Part shown: piece by piece, positions 32,447-40,796 of the stretch | How positions within the stretch are numbered: position 1 is the first letter of the stretch | How the letters are laid out: each line of letters begins with the position of its first letter | Assembly (NCBI RefSeq): GCF_019449565.1 | Contig: NZ_JAGRPM010000057.1 | Location: 62,001-126,000 of the forward strand | Direction of reading: 5' to 3' | DNA: 64,000 nucleotides | Source of the DNA: Rhodoblastus sp. | GTDB lineage: Bacteria; Pseudomonadota; Alphaproteobacteria; Rhizobiales; Beijerinckiaceae | Position numbers and translations under genes: made by a program | Notes under the pieces: model-generated | The model's database searches: none | Told to the model about the DNA's origin: nothing | Seen by the model: only the letters and a program-made list of their open reading frames with translations

Positions 32447-34266
32447 GCGAACTTCTGCCCGCCCGCCGCCTGCTCAAATTGGTGTTTGGCTTCGATGATT
32501 TCCGGCCCGGACAGGCCGAGATCGTCGAAGCCGTGCTGTCGGGCGACCCCGTGCTCGCGGTGATGCCGACCGGCAGCGGCAAAAGCCTGTGCTATCAGCT
32601 GCCGGCTTTGCTCGGAGAAGGGCTGACCCTCGTCGTCTCGCCGCTGATCGCCCTGATGCGCGACCAGGTCGGCCAGATGCGGGAACTGGGCCTCGCCGCC
32701 GCCAGCCTCAATTCCCAGACCGGCGAGGACGAGGCGCGCGACATCTGGACGCAAATCCGCTCCGGCGAGCTGAGACTGCTCTTTCTGTCGCCGGAACGGC
32801 TGGCCATGGACGGTCTGGTCGAGGCGCTTTCACGCGCCAATGTTCGGCGCGTGGCGGTCGACGAGGCGCATTGCATCTGCGCCTGGGGCCATGATTTCCG
32901 CCCCGAATATCGCATGATCCGCGAGGGCGTGGAAAAGCTCGGCCAGCCGCAGGTGATCGCCTTCACCGCCACCGCCGATCAGGCCATGCGGGCGGAGATC
33001 ACCGAGCGCCTGTTCGACAAGACGCCGCAGATTTTCGTCCATTCCTTCGACCGGCCCAATATTTCGCTCACCTTCGCGGCCAAGGACCAGCCGCGCAAGC
33101 AATTGCAGAATTTTCTCGCGTCCCGGCGCGGCCAGAGCGGCATCGTCTATTGCGCCTCGCGCGCCGGGACGGAAAAGCTCAGCGATTTTTTCGCAGAGCA
33201 GGGTTTCGAGACGGTCGCCTATCACGCCGGGCTCGACCAGATGCGGCGCAACGCCAATCAGGACCGTTTTTTGCGCGAGGATGGCGTGGTGGCCTTCGCC
33301 ACCGTCGCTTTCGGCATGGGTGTCAACAAGCCGGACGTGCGCTTCGTCGCCCACGCCGACATGCCCTCTTCCATCGAGGCCTATTATCAGGAAATCGGCC
33401 GCGCCGGACGCGACGGCCTGCCCGCCGACGCCTATGCGCTTTACGGGCTCGACGACATGGCCCTGCGCCGCCGCCAGATTGATGAAAAGCCCTTGCCCGA
33501 CGAGCGCCGCCGCTTCGAACACCAGCGATTCAACGCCTTGGCCTCTCTCTGCGAGGCGGCCTCCTGCCGGCGAAAAACCCTGCTGGCCTATTTCAACGAG
33601 GAGGCGCCGCCCTGCGGGCGCTGCGACGTGTGTCTCGGACAGGTCGCCCTGCGCGATGGAACGGTCGAAGCGCAAAAGGCGCTTTCCGCCGTCTATCGCA
33701 CCGGCCAAAGATTCGGCTCGGGCTATTTATGCGACTTGTTGACCGGCGCCGAAAACGAGGCTCTGCGCCGCAACGGCCATGATGCGCTGAAAACCTTTGG
33801 CGTCGGCGCCGATGTGTCGAAACAGCAATGGGCCTCGACCTTCCGCCAGCTTTTCGCGGCCGGCGCGCTCTGCTCGGCCAGCGCCGAACATGGCGGCTTC
33901 GCGCTGACGGAAAAGGGCGAGGCGATCCTGCTCGGCCGCGAAACCATGACCCTGCGCGCCGACCCGCCGCGCGAAAAAGCCGCGAAAAACTTTCCGCGCT
34001 CGGCGCAGCGTGGACAGGCGGCGGAGCATTCGGCGGATTCGACAGAGGCGAAAATTTTCGAGGCCTTGCGGAAATTGCGGCGCGACCTCGCCAAAGAGCA
34101 GGGCCTCGCCGCCTATATGATTTTCGCCGACAGGACGCTGCTGGAAATGGCCGAGCGCCGCCCGGCGCGCCTTGAGGATTTGCGCGCCATCCACGGCGTC
34201 GGCGAGCGCAAGATTGCACTTTATGGCGAGGTTTTCCTCGACGCTATTGCCCAGGCCGAGGCTTGA
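32443..34266 (+). CDS. recQ: ATP-dependent DNA helicase RecQ
   Basis: RecQ (607 residues) is a 3'-5' helicase. Domains in order are: helicase core with Walker A MPTGSGKS (41-48), the DEAH box (140-143) and the aromatic-rich loop AWGHDFRPEY; a second RecA fold ending in QEIGRAGRDGLP; the zinc module with CRRKTLLAYFNE and PPCGRCDVC; a winged helix; and one HRDC domain (IFEALRKLRRDLAKEQGLAAY, then LRAIHGVGERKIALYG). A charged linker (PPREKAAKNFPRSAQRGQAAE) joins the last two. It overlaps recF by 4 nt. Confidence 0.96.
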   Translation: MSELLPARRLLKLVFGFDDFRPGQAEIVEAVLSGDPVLAVMPTGSGKSLCYQLPALLGEGLTLVVSPLIALMRDQVGQMRELGLAAASLNSQTGEDEARDIWTQIRSGELRLLFLSPERLAMDGLVEALSRANVRRVAVDEAHCICAWGHDFRPEYRMIREGVEKLGQPQVIAFTATADQAMRAEITERLFDKTPQIFVHSFDRPNISLTFAAKDQPRKQLQNFLASRRGQSGIVYCASRAGTEKLSDFFAEQGFETVAYHAGLDQMRRNANQDRFLREDGVVAFATVAFGMGVNKPDVRFVAHADMPSSIEAYYQEIGRAGRDGLPADAYALYGLDDMALRRRQIDEKPLPDERRRFEHQRFNALASLCEAASCRRKTLLAYFNEEAPPCGRCDVCLGQVALRDGTVEAQKALSAVYRTGQRFGSGYLCDLLTGAENEALRRNGHDALKTFGVGADVSKQQWASTFRQLFAAGALCSASAEHGGFALTEKGEAILLGRETMTLRADPPREKAAKNFPRSAQRGQAAEHSADSTEAKIFEALRKLRRDLAKEQGLAAYMIFADRTLLEMAERRPARLEDLRAIHGVGERKIALYGEVFLDAIAQAEA

Positions 34267-34292
34267 AACCGGACTTGCGCGAGAGATACGCG

Positions 34293-34396
34293 CCGGCCCT
34301 CTAAGAGGGCCGGGGCTAGGAGCGAACGCGACCTTCAGCCCGCGGGAGACGGGCGTCTTTCGACGCCCTATCGGAGCTGACGCGAGGGGCTCGCGC
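34293..34396. repeat. Intergenic repeat element, copy A
   Basis: A 9-bp hairpin (34293-34301 with 34305-34313) runs into CTAGGAGCGAACGCGAC (34316-34332) and, after an insert, GCGAGGGGC (34382-34390). The same ordered parts recur at 45797-45850. It lies between the recQ end and the DUF1150 end. Confidence 0.55.
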
Positions 34397-34413
34397 GCCG
34401 CGCGAAACAAAAT

Positions 34414-34680
34414 TTAGTGCACGCTCACCGTGGCGAGCTTGTGCTCCCAGGCGTTGGCGACAGCGGCGTCCTTGCTGTCGGCCAGCACGATCGGATCGCC
34501 ATTGGCGCCGAGCAGGGCAAACAGCTGCAGGCCGGGCTCGAGGCCCTCGATCTGCGGGAACAAAGCCTGCGCCTCTTCCGACTTGATCGGCCGGACATAG
34601 GCGATGGCGCCTTCGCCGAGATGGGCGAACTGGTCGGCGGTCAACGGGCCGAGGCCGGGATTTTCCAGATGATTATTCAT
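34414..34680 (-). CDS. DUF1150 family protein
   Basis: This 88-residue protein is a DUF1150 member: PLTADQFAHLGEGAIAYVRPI and LQLFALLGANGDPIVLADSKD are the family's conserved parts. The role is unknown. It is regularly found directly downstream of a small heat-shock protein in rhizobia, as here (57 nt after the hsp20 stop, same strand), so it is probably in the heat-shock operon. The start at 34680 was chosen over the longer frame because GGGTGAAGAC precedes it. Confidence 0.85.
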   Translation of the reverse strand: MNNHLENPGLGPLTADQFAHLGEGAIAYVRPIKSEEAQALFPQIEGLEPGLQLFALLGANGDPIVLADSKDAAVANAWEHKLATVSVH

Positions 34681-34737
34681 TGTCTTCACCCTTTCCGCGC
34701 TCTCCCATGAGACGCGCACAGCGTGCGGACCAAAAGT

Positions 34738-35166
34738 TCAGCCCCGCACAGTGATCTCAATATTCTTAACGATCCGCTCCGGTTCGGGGCGAACAAGGTC
34801 CACCGACAGCAAGCCGTCGGCGAGATCGGCGCCAAGCACCTGCATCCCCTCCGCGAGGAGGAAGCTGCGCTGGAATTGGCGCGCGGCGATGCCGCGATGC
34901 AGGAATTGACGCTCGCGATCGTCCTGCTGGCGTCCCCGGATCACCAATTGGCCCTCCTCGAGAGTGATGGCCAGCTGATCCCGGCTGAAGCCCGCCACCG
35001 CCAAGGTGATCCGCAGGCGTTCCGGCAGATTGTCCTCGCGAGGCATTCGCTCGATATTATAGGGGGGATAGCCGTCCGAAGCGGTTCGAGTCACACGCTC
35101 CAGGGCTTTTTCAATATCGTCAAAGCCCAGCAGGAAGGGCGAATTCATCAAGGTCGGTCGCGACAT
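34738..35166 (-). CDS. Small heat-shock protein, Hsp20/alpha-crystallin family
   Basis: This 142-residue ATP-independent holdase has an alpha-crystallin domain at about residues 36-135. It contains PPYNIERMPREDNLPERLRI (start of the domain), LAVAGFSRDQLAITLEEGQL and the closing GLLSVDLVRPEPERI. It belongs to the IbpA-like group. It shares an operon with DUF1150, and a strong RpoH-like promoter lies at 35237-35267. GAAAGGG lies about ten bases before the ATG. The 5' leader is GC-rich and could fold over that site. Confidence 0.93.
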   Translation of the reverse strand: MSRPTLMNSPFLLGFDDIEKALERVTRTASDGYPPYNIERMPREDNLPERLRITLAVAGFSRDQLAITLEEGQLVIRGRQQDDRERQFLHRGIAARQFQRSFLLAEGMQVLGADLADGLLSVDLVRPEPERIVKNIEITVRG

Positions 35167-35236
35167 TTCGAAGCCCTTTCAGGCGCCTCGTTGGTGTCGA
35201 GGGCCCGAAGCGCCCCCACGGCTCTCACCGCAGGAT

Positions 35237-35267
35237 CGATATGGCGTCGCGGTTTTTTCTTTTCAAG
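35237..35267 (-). promoter_or_regulatory. RpoH-type promoter of hsp20
   Basis: On the minus strand CTTGAAA (35267-35261), a 16-nt spacer and CCATATCG (35244-35237) closely match the alphaproteobacterial sigma-32 consensus. The predicted start gives a leader of about 65 nt. Confidence 0.7.
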
Positions 35268-35383
35268 GGTGGCAGCGGGAGCGGCGCCCACCGGACGCCA
35301 AATGCCGCCGCGCGAACGGTCCCTTATCTCTCAGCTGTCGGGCGGAATGTCGCGGCTCGAATGAGGCGCGACAAGGCGGTCCG

Positions 35384-35857
35384 TTACTCGAATGCGGCGG
35401 CAAAATGCGCGCGTCGCGCTTCATCGCTCAATTGAGAAAATTGCGCTTGGCTCATGTGGACGAGCGTCCTGTGATCGCCTCCTTCGAAGTAGATGTCGGT
35501 GGGATCGAAAAGGCTGGCCTCGGTCACTACGTCGAGCCCATAGCATTCGCCGATCGGAGGGACGGCGCCGTGAACACAATCGTCGAACAGCCGGTCGAGT
35601 TCTCGTTCGGTAGCCAACGCATATGGCTGACCGAGCGCCAGCTGTAGGCGTGATAAACTGATCCGTTGCGACGCCGGCAAAACAGCCAAAAGATAACCTT
35701 CACGCGACCTCACGACGACCGCCTTCGCCAGACAATCGGGAGAGACGTGACAAGCTTCAGCTGTGGACATCGTATCGTTAGTTGGCTGATGTTCCGTGAT
35801 TTCGAAGCGAATCTGTTTGCGGGCGAGATATTTCTGCAACTTCGCGGAGACAGACAT
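35384..35857 (-). CDS. YbaK/aminoacyl-tRNA deacylase-like protein
   Basis: This 157-residue protein has a YbaK/EbsC domain related to the prolyl-tRNA synthetase editing domain. It shows KYLARKQIRFEITEHQPT, then CLAKAVVVRSREGYLLAVLPA, where the conserved K of LAKAVV is the family's catalytic-type lysine, and PPIGECYGLDVVTEASLF. It may deacylate mischarged tRNA, but the substrate is unpredictable. The start has GGGAGGTTGTT upstream. The frame is open 82 codons further, but that part does not look coding. Codon choice is less GC-biased than its neighbours. Confidence 0.82.
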   Translation of the reverse strand: MSVSAKLQKYLARKQIRFEITEHQPTNDTMSTAEACHVSPDCLAKAVVVRSREGYLLAVLPASQRISLSRLQLALGQPYALATERELDRLFDDCVHGAVPPIGECYGLDVVTEASLFDPTDIYFEGGDHRTLVHMSQAQFSQLSDEARRAHFAAAFE

Positions 35858-36188
35858 AACAACCTCCCTCGGCAGCCGGCGCGTGCATTCTGCGAGGGTC
35901 GTCGAACCACTTTCGGCGGCCGCATCAGGGCGTCCGGCTTCATGTTGGATATTTTTGAATTCTATCGCTTTGCTCGGCGCCGCGCAATCGTAATGCCCAT
36001 TGGATGTCCCGAACGCTCGAGAATCGCGCCTCCTACGCGTTGGCGAGAGGTGCTGAACAATGGCCGCGGATGGAGCAACTTTGCCCTTGCCGTCGACGTT
36101 CACGGATTTCCGCGATCCGCCGAGAGCTGACCCGCTCGGCGGACAGCATGCGTCGGGAGCCAGCCGCCTTACGCCCCATTGGCGCCCA
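35858..36188. other. 331-nt intergenic region without a recognisable gene
   Basis: I find no convincing gene, RNA or terminator here. An AT-richer patch near 35948-35970 (TTGGATATTTTTGAATTC) could hold a minus-strand promoter for the YbaK-like gene. Open frames across it have no family resemblance. Confidence 0.5.
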
Positions 36189-37184
36189 TCACAACATGCT
36201 GGGCAGTACGCGGTCCGGCGGGCGATGGCCGTCCATAAAGGTCTTCACATTGATGATGACCTTCTCGCCCATGTCGATGCGGCCTTCCAGCGTCGCCGAA
36301 CCCATATGCGGCAGCAGCGTCACCTTGCCGGCTTCGGCCAGTTTCAGCAGGCGCGGCGCCACCGCCGGCTCGTGCTCGAACACATCGAGACCGGCGCCGG
36401 ACAGCTCGCCCGCCTCCAGCATGCGGATCAGCGCGTTCTGGTCGATGATCTCGCCGCGCGCCGTGTTCACGATGATCGCGCTGGAATGAAGATTTTTCAG
36501 CCGGCGCGCCGACAGCAGGTGGAAGGTCGCCGGAGTCTGCGGACAGTTCACCGAAACAATATCCACGCGCGACAGCATCTGGTCGAGCGATTCGTGGAAG
36601 GTCGCGCCGAGCTCCTGCTCGATCCCGGGAGCGACCGGGCGGCGGTTGTGGTAGTGGATCGAAAGGCCGAAGGCCTTGGCGCGGCGGGCGACGGCCTGGC
36701 CGATGCGCCCCATGCCGATGATGCCCAGCTTCTTGCCGGTGATGCGATGGCCGAGCATCCAGGTCGGAGACCAGCCGTTCCAGCCGCCGCCGACCAGCGC
36801 GCCCGCGCCCTCGACGATGCGGCGGGACACGGCGACGATCAGGCCCATGGTCATGTCGGCGGTGTCTTCCGTCAGCACGCCCGGCGTGTTGGTGACGGTG
36901 ATGCCGCGCCGCAGGGCGGAGGTGACGTCGACATTATCGACGCCATTGCCGAAATTGGCGATCAGCTTCAGCTTTTCGCCGGACTGCGCGATCAGATGGG
37001 CGTCAATGCGGTCGGTAATGGTCGGGACGAGGACGTCGGCGGCGCGCATCGCCTCGGCGAGTTCGGCCTGCGTCATGGGCGTGTCGGTTTCGTTGAACCG
37101 GGCGTCGAACAATTCGCGCATGCGCGATTCGACCTGTTCGGGAAGCTTGCGGGTGACGATGACGATCGGCTTGGCTTTGCCCAT
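36189..37184 (-). CDS. 2-hydroxyacid dehydrogenase (glyoxylate reductase type)
   Basis: This 331-residue D-isomer-specific 2-hydroxyacid dehydrogenase resembles GyaR glyoxylate reductases. The NAD(P)-binding motif GIIGMGRIGQAVARRAKAFG is followed by NRRP, which favours NADPH over NADH. The catalytic Arg lies in NTARGEIID, the Glu in FEHEPAV and the His in LLPHMGSATLE. It would reduce glyoxylate or hydroxypyruvate. It is divergent from the SH3 protein gene, and its neighbours do not refine the role. Confidence 0.9.
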   Translation of the reverse strand: MGKAKPIVIVTRKLPEQVESRMRELFDARFNETDTPMTQAELAEAMRAADVLVPTITDRIDAHLIAQSGEKLKLIANFGNGVDNVDVTSALRRGITVTNTPGVLTEDTADMTMGLIVAVSRRIVEGAGALVGGGWNGWSPTWMLGHRITGKKLGIIGMGRIGQAVARRAKAFGLSIHYHNRRPVAPGIEQELGATFHESLDQMLSRVDIVSVNCPQTPATFHLLSARRLKNLHSSAIIVNTARGEIIDQNALIRMLEAGELSGAGLDVFEHEPAVAPRLLKLAEAGKVTLLPHMGSATLEGRIDMGEKVIINVKTFMDGHRPPDRVLPSML

Positions 37185-37401
37185 GGAAACCCCGTACCTC
37201 CCTCGGCAGGCCGACCGAATGCGCGCCCGCCGCGCCGGCCTATACCAGTCATTAACAATGATCGGGCCACAAAGGATTGACCATAATCAAACCCGGCGCC
37301 CGACGCTCCTGCTTCCTAGCAGATGCCTTGGCAAAAACAAGGACGGCGATCCGCCAGCGGCCACACCGGCCGAGAGGCGCGGGACAGAGGAATAAGGCGT
37401 C

Positions 37402-37971
37402 ATGGCGAATGGACCGCTCTCGATTTTTTCGCTTGCCATCCCCCGGATGCGCCGCGTTCGCGCGCTCGCGGCCGGTTTTTTGGGCGCATTCCTGATTCTC
37501 GGCCCGCAAACGGCGGAGGCGCAGCAAGCGGTCGGCCCCGCGACCGGCCTGCCTGTGCCGCGATATGTGAGCCTAAAGTCCGATCACGTGAATTTGCGCG
37601 AAGGCCCTTCCAAGGACCACGCCACCAAATGGATCTACCAGCGCGCCGGCCTGCCCGTTGAAATCACCGCCGAATATGAGACCTGGCGCCGAATTCGTGA
37701 CTCGGAAGGCTCCGAGGGCTGGGTGTTGCATTCCCTGCTCTCCGGCAAGAGGAGCGCCCTGATCGCGCCCTGGAAAAAGGACGCCCCGCCTTTCCCCCTG
37801 CGCGCGGAGCCGCAGGAGAGTTCCAACATCGTCGCCAAGCTCGCGCCTGGCGTCATCGCCAGCGTCAAGAAATGCGACGGAAGCTGGTGCCGCCTGAAGG
37901 GCGATCGCTATGACGGCTATATGTCGCAGACCCTGCTCTGGGGCGTTTATCCGGGCGAAAAGGTCGAATAG
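37402..37971 (+). CDS. Secreted bacterial SH3-domain protein
   Basis: This 189-residue protein has an N-terminal signal (ALAAGFLGAFLILGPQTAEA, to about residue 40) and two SH3-like modules. The first has YVSLKSDHVNLREGPSKDH and WRRIRDSEGSEGWVLHSLL. The second has FPLRAEPQESSNIVAKLAPG and CDGSWCRLKGDRYDGYM. This matches the DUF1058/SH3_4 envelope proteins common in rhizobia, thought to bind peptidoglycan. GAGGAATAAGG precedes the ATG at 37402. It converges with the inhibitor gene, 8 nt apart. Confidence 0.87.
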   Translation: MANGPLSIFSLAIPRMRRVRALAAGFLGAFLILGPQTAEAQQAVGPATGLPVPRYVSLKSDHVNLREGPSKDHATKWIYQRAGLPVEITAEYETWRRIRDSEGSEGWVLHSLLSGKRSALIAPWKKDAPPFPLRAEPQESSNIVAKLAPGVIASVKKCDGSWCRLKGDRYDGYMSQTLLWGVYPGEKVE

Positions 37972-37979
37972 GGCGCGAA

Positions 37980-38378
37980 TCAGCGCGCGTCGAGCCGGAA
38001 TTCCAGCCTTTGTGTCACGGAAGCGTCGCCCTCCCAGGCGCGCCAGTTCTTGGCGCGGATCGCGAGGAGTCCGGGCTGCTTGATAGCGACTGTCAGGTCG
38101 CGCGCTCCGGAACCGCCGGGCATGGGCTGCGCGCCCGACCCGCCAGCCGGCGTCCAGCGATCGGCGACAACCGCCGCCGCCGTGGACGGATCGAGCGTGA
38201 CCGACCATGTGTAGCCGGTGGAGGGATTTTCGATCAGCCGCAACTCGATCGTCTTGCCGACGGCGACGACGCGCGGCGCATTGGCGTCGGCCTCGGTCAG
38301 CACGGTCGCGGCGAATCCCGGCGACGCGAAAGCACACAGGCAGAGCAATGCCGCCAAAAAATTTCTCGCCTGTTTCAT
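37980..38378 (-). CDS. Chagasin-like (I42) cysteine protease inhibitor
   Basis: This 132-residue exported protein has a signal peptide ending near GFAA (residue 24) and the three loops of the chagasin/I42 inhibitor family. These are NPSTGYTW (for NPTTGY), GGSGARDL (a GxGG-like loop) and RAKNWRAWEG (for RPW). The family blocks papain-type cysteine proteases, and in bacteria the natural target is usually unknown. The third loop has NW in place of PW. The ATG at 38378 is preferred because it starts the signal peptide. Confidence 0.82.
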   Translation of the reverse strand: MKQARNFLAALLCLCAFASPGFAATVLTEADANAPRVVAVGKTIELRLIENPSTGYTWSVTLDPSTAAAVVADRWTPAGGSGAQPMPGGSGARDLTVAIKQPGLLAIRAKNWRAWEGDASVTQRLEFRLDAR

Positions 38379-38413
38379 TGCGCTCTTGCCCCCGAGAGAA
38401 ACCCGCGCGGCGG

Positions 38414-39151
38414 TCAGTAATCCACGCCAATCAGATAAAGCCCTGCGGCGGGCGCGACCTGGCCGCAGCGGGCGCGGTCGCAAGACTCCAGCGCAGCCTG
38501 CAAATCCTCGGCGCGCCATTTGCCGGAGCCGACATGCTCCAGCGACCCGACCATGGAACGCACCTGCCGGTGCAAAAAGGCGCGCGCGCTGGCGTAGACG
38601 TGAATTTCGTCGCCCTGTCGCCGCACGTCCAGCCGGTCCAGCGTGCGCACCGGATTTTCCGCCTGGCAATCGGCGTCGCGAAAGGTCGAGAAATCATGGC
38701 GGCCGAGCAGAAGTTGCGCCGCCTCGTGCATGGCCTGCGAATCGAGCCGCCGCTTCACCAGCCAGGCGTTGCCGGAATCGAAAGTCAGGGGCGCCCGGCG
38801 ATTGACGATGCGATAGAGATAATGCCGCGCCTTGGCTGAGAAGCGGGCGTCGAAATCGTCCGCGACTGCTTCGGCCAGCAGAATCGCCACCTTTTCCGGC
38901 CGCATCTGCGCGTTCAGCGCCTCGCGCAGCTTGTCCGGCCGCCATTCGCGCGACAGATCGACATGGCCGACCTGCGCCGAAGCATGGACGCCCGCATCGG
39001 TGCGCCCGGCGCCGCGCAAGCCGCCGGGCGCGGGGTCGAGCCGGGCCAGCGCGCGCTCGATCACTTCCTGAACTGAAAGCCCGTTCGCCTGCCGCTGCCA
39101 GCCGACATAATCGGTCCCGTCATATTCGATGACGAGCTTATATCTGGGCAT
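38414..39151 (-). CDS. truA: tRNA pseudouridine(38-40) synthase TruA
   Basis: TruA (245 residues) modifies the anticodon arm of many tRNAs. [21 protein letters not shown] starts the family (given up to Q21 in parts) and the catalytic Asp is D52 in [24 protein letters not shown] is present near the C-terminus. It overlaps fmt by 14 nt on the same strand and forms the def-fmt-truA operon. Confidence 0.96.
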   Translation of the reverse strand: MPRYKLVIEYDGTDYVGWQRQANGLSVQEVIERALARLDPAPGGLRGAGRTDAGVHASAQVGHVDLSREWRPDKLREALNAQMRPEKVAILLAEAVADDFDARFSAKARHYLYRIVNRRAPLTFDSGNAWLVKRRLDSQAMHEAAQLLLGRHDFSTFRDADCQAENPVRTLDRLDVRRQGDEIHVYASARAFLHRQVRSMVGSLEHVGSGKWRAEDLQAALESCDRARCGQVAPAAGLYLIGVDY

Positions 39152-40100
39152 CTAGTTCGGCGTTCTGCGCTGGGACCAAGATCGCGCCGGGAACGAGCCG
39201 GGCGCCGCGCAAAAATTCCTCGCCTGAAACCGGACCGCGCCCGGCCCGCTGGACTTCAACCAGCCGCAGCGCGCCCTCGCCGCAGGCGACGCGCGCCGTC
39301 TCGTCGAGAATTTCGCCGGGTTTGCCCGCGCCATCCACGAGGGCGGAACGCAGGATCTTCACGCGTTCAAAACCCTTGCCGAAATCCATTTCGAAAAAGG
39401 CGCCGGGGAAGGGCGAAAGGCCGCGAATGAGATTGTGCAGGATGGAAGCCGGATGCGCGAAATCGACTCGCGCCTCGGCCTTGTCGATCTTTTTGGCGTA
39501 AACCACGCCGTCTTCGGATTGCGGCTGGAATTGCAGCCCGCCGCGTTCGAGGGCGGCCAGCGCGCGCCCGATCAGATCGGCGCCAAGGACCGACAGCCGG
39601 TCATGGGCCTCGCCGGCGGTCATGTCGGGCGTGATTGTCAGTTTTTCGGCCATGGCGATGCGGCCGGTGTCCAACCCCTCCTCCATTTTCATGACCTCGA
39701 CGCCGGTCTCGCGGTCGCCGGCCATGATCGCGCGCTGGATTGGCGCGGCGCCGCGCCAGCGCGGCAGCAGCGAGCCGTGAAGGTTGAGACAGCCATACGC
39801 CGGGGCGTCGAGCGCCGCTTTGGGCAGGATGAGGCCATAAGCGACCACAACCGCGACATCGGCCTCGAAGGCCCGGAACTGCTCGATCGTCTCGGGATCG
39901 CGGAAGCTTTTCGGCGTCAGGACGGTCAAGCCATAGCGTTCCGCCGCCGCGTGAACCGGCGAGGGCGTCAGCTCCAGACCGCGCCGCCCGGCGGCTTTGG
40001 GCGCGCGCGTATAGACCGCGACAATCTCATGGCCGCGCCCAAAGATTTCAGCCAGCGGCGCCAGCGCGAAATCCGGCGTGCCCATGAAAATGACGCGCAT
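39138..40100 (-). CDS. fmt: Methionyl-tRNA formyltransferase Fmt
   Basis: Fmt (320 residues) formylates initiator Met-tRNA. The catalytic residues N106, H108 and D144 occur in [17 protein letters not shown] and EEGLDTG. The C-terminal tRNA-binding domain begins near residue 210. It starts 3 nt after the def stop and overlaps truA, so the three genes are transcribed as one unit. Confidence 0.96.
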   Translation of the reverse strand: MRVIFMGTPDFALAPLAEIFGRGHEIVAVYTRAPKAAGRRGLELTPSPVHAAAERYGLTVLTPKSFRDPETIEQFRAFEADVAVVVAYGLILPKAALDAPAYGCLNLHGSLLPRWRGAAPIQRAIMAGDRETGVEVMKMEEGLDTGRIAMAEKLTITPDMTAGEAHDRLSVLGADLIGRALAALERGGLQFQPQSEDGVVYAKKIDKAEARVDFAHPASILHNLIRGLSPFPGAFFEMDFGKGFERVKILRSALVDGAGKPGEILDETARVACGEGALRLVEVQRAGRGPVSGEEFLRGARLVPGAILVPAQNAELDAQI

Positions 40101-40103
40101 GGA

Positions 40104-40667
40104 TCAACCCTGCTTTTCGCGGATTTCCGGGCCTCGTTCCGCCTTTGGCGCGGCGGGTTCGCTGTTACGAGCGGCCTTGGCGTATTTCTTGATCGCCCGC
40201 TCGCGCTTCAGGCGCGACAGATGGTCGATGAATAATTTGCCGTCGAGATGGTCGATCTCGTGCTGGAGGCAGGTCGCGAGCAGGCCCTCGGCCTCGATCT
40301 CGCGCCGCTCATTATTGCGGTCCAGAAAGCGCACGCGAATCTTCGCCGGGCGGTTCACTTCCTCGTAATAATCCGGCACCGAGAGACAGCCCTCCTCATA
40401 GACGGAGGTCTCTTCGGAGCGGGTGAGGATTTCCGGATCGGCGAAGAATTGCGGGGCCGCCTCCTCGTCCTGCTTGGCCAGATCGATCACGAGAACGCGC
40501 TTCGCGACGCCGATCTGGATCGCGGCGAGGCCGATGCCCGGCGCGTCATACATCGTCTCCAGCATGTCATCCATCAAGGCGCGCACCGAATCGTCCACGA
40601 CGCCGACTTTTTCGCTGACGGCGCGCAGTTTGGGATCGGGCAGGCACAGGATCGGACGAATAGCCAT
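40104..40667 (-). CDS. def: Peptide deformylase Def
   Basis: Def (187 residues) removes the N-formyl group of nascent proteins. All three motifs are present: GIGLAAIQIG (44-53), EGCLSVP with metal ligand C94, and HEIDH at 136-140 with the other ligands and catalytic Glu. A charged C-terminal tail (RNSEPAAPKAERGPEIREKQG) extends beyond the core. It leads def-fmt-truA and is divergent from rmuC. Confidence 0.96.
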   Translation of the reverse strand: MAIRPILCLPDPKLRAVSEKVGVVDDSVRALMDDMLETMYDAPGIGLAAIQIGVAKRVLVIDLAKQDEEAAPQFFADPEILTRSEETSVYEEGCLSVPDYYEEVNRPAKIRVRFLDRNNERREIEAEGLLATCLQHEIDHLDGKLFIDHLSRLKRERAIKKYAKAARNSEPAAPKAERGPEIREKQG

Positions 40668-40796
40668 GGATTTGCGGACTCTAGCAGTTATCGGCCCCTG
40701 AGATAAGGGCAGCCGCCGCCAGCGTCAAATGGCCTTTGCAAAGAATCGCGGGATATGTTCTATTTTTGTTCATTGATTCCGGTTTTAGATGTCGCC

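Noticed and set aside
35858-36103. 82-codon N-terminal extension of the YbaK-like protein
   Set aside because: The extension shows no conservation, and GGGAGG before 35857 marks the start.
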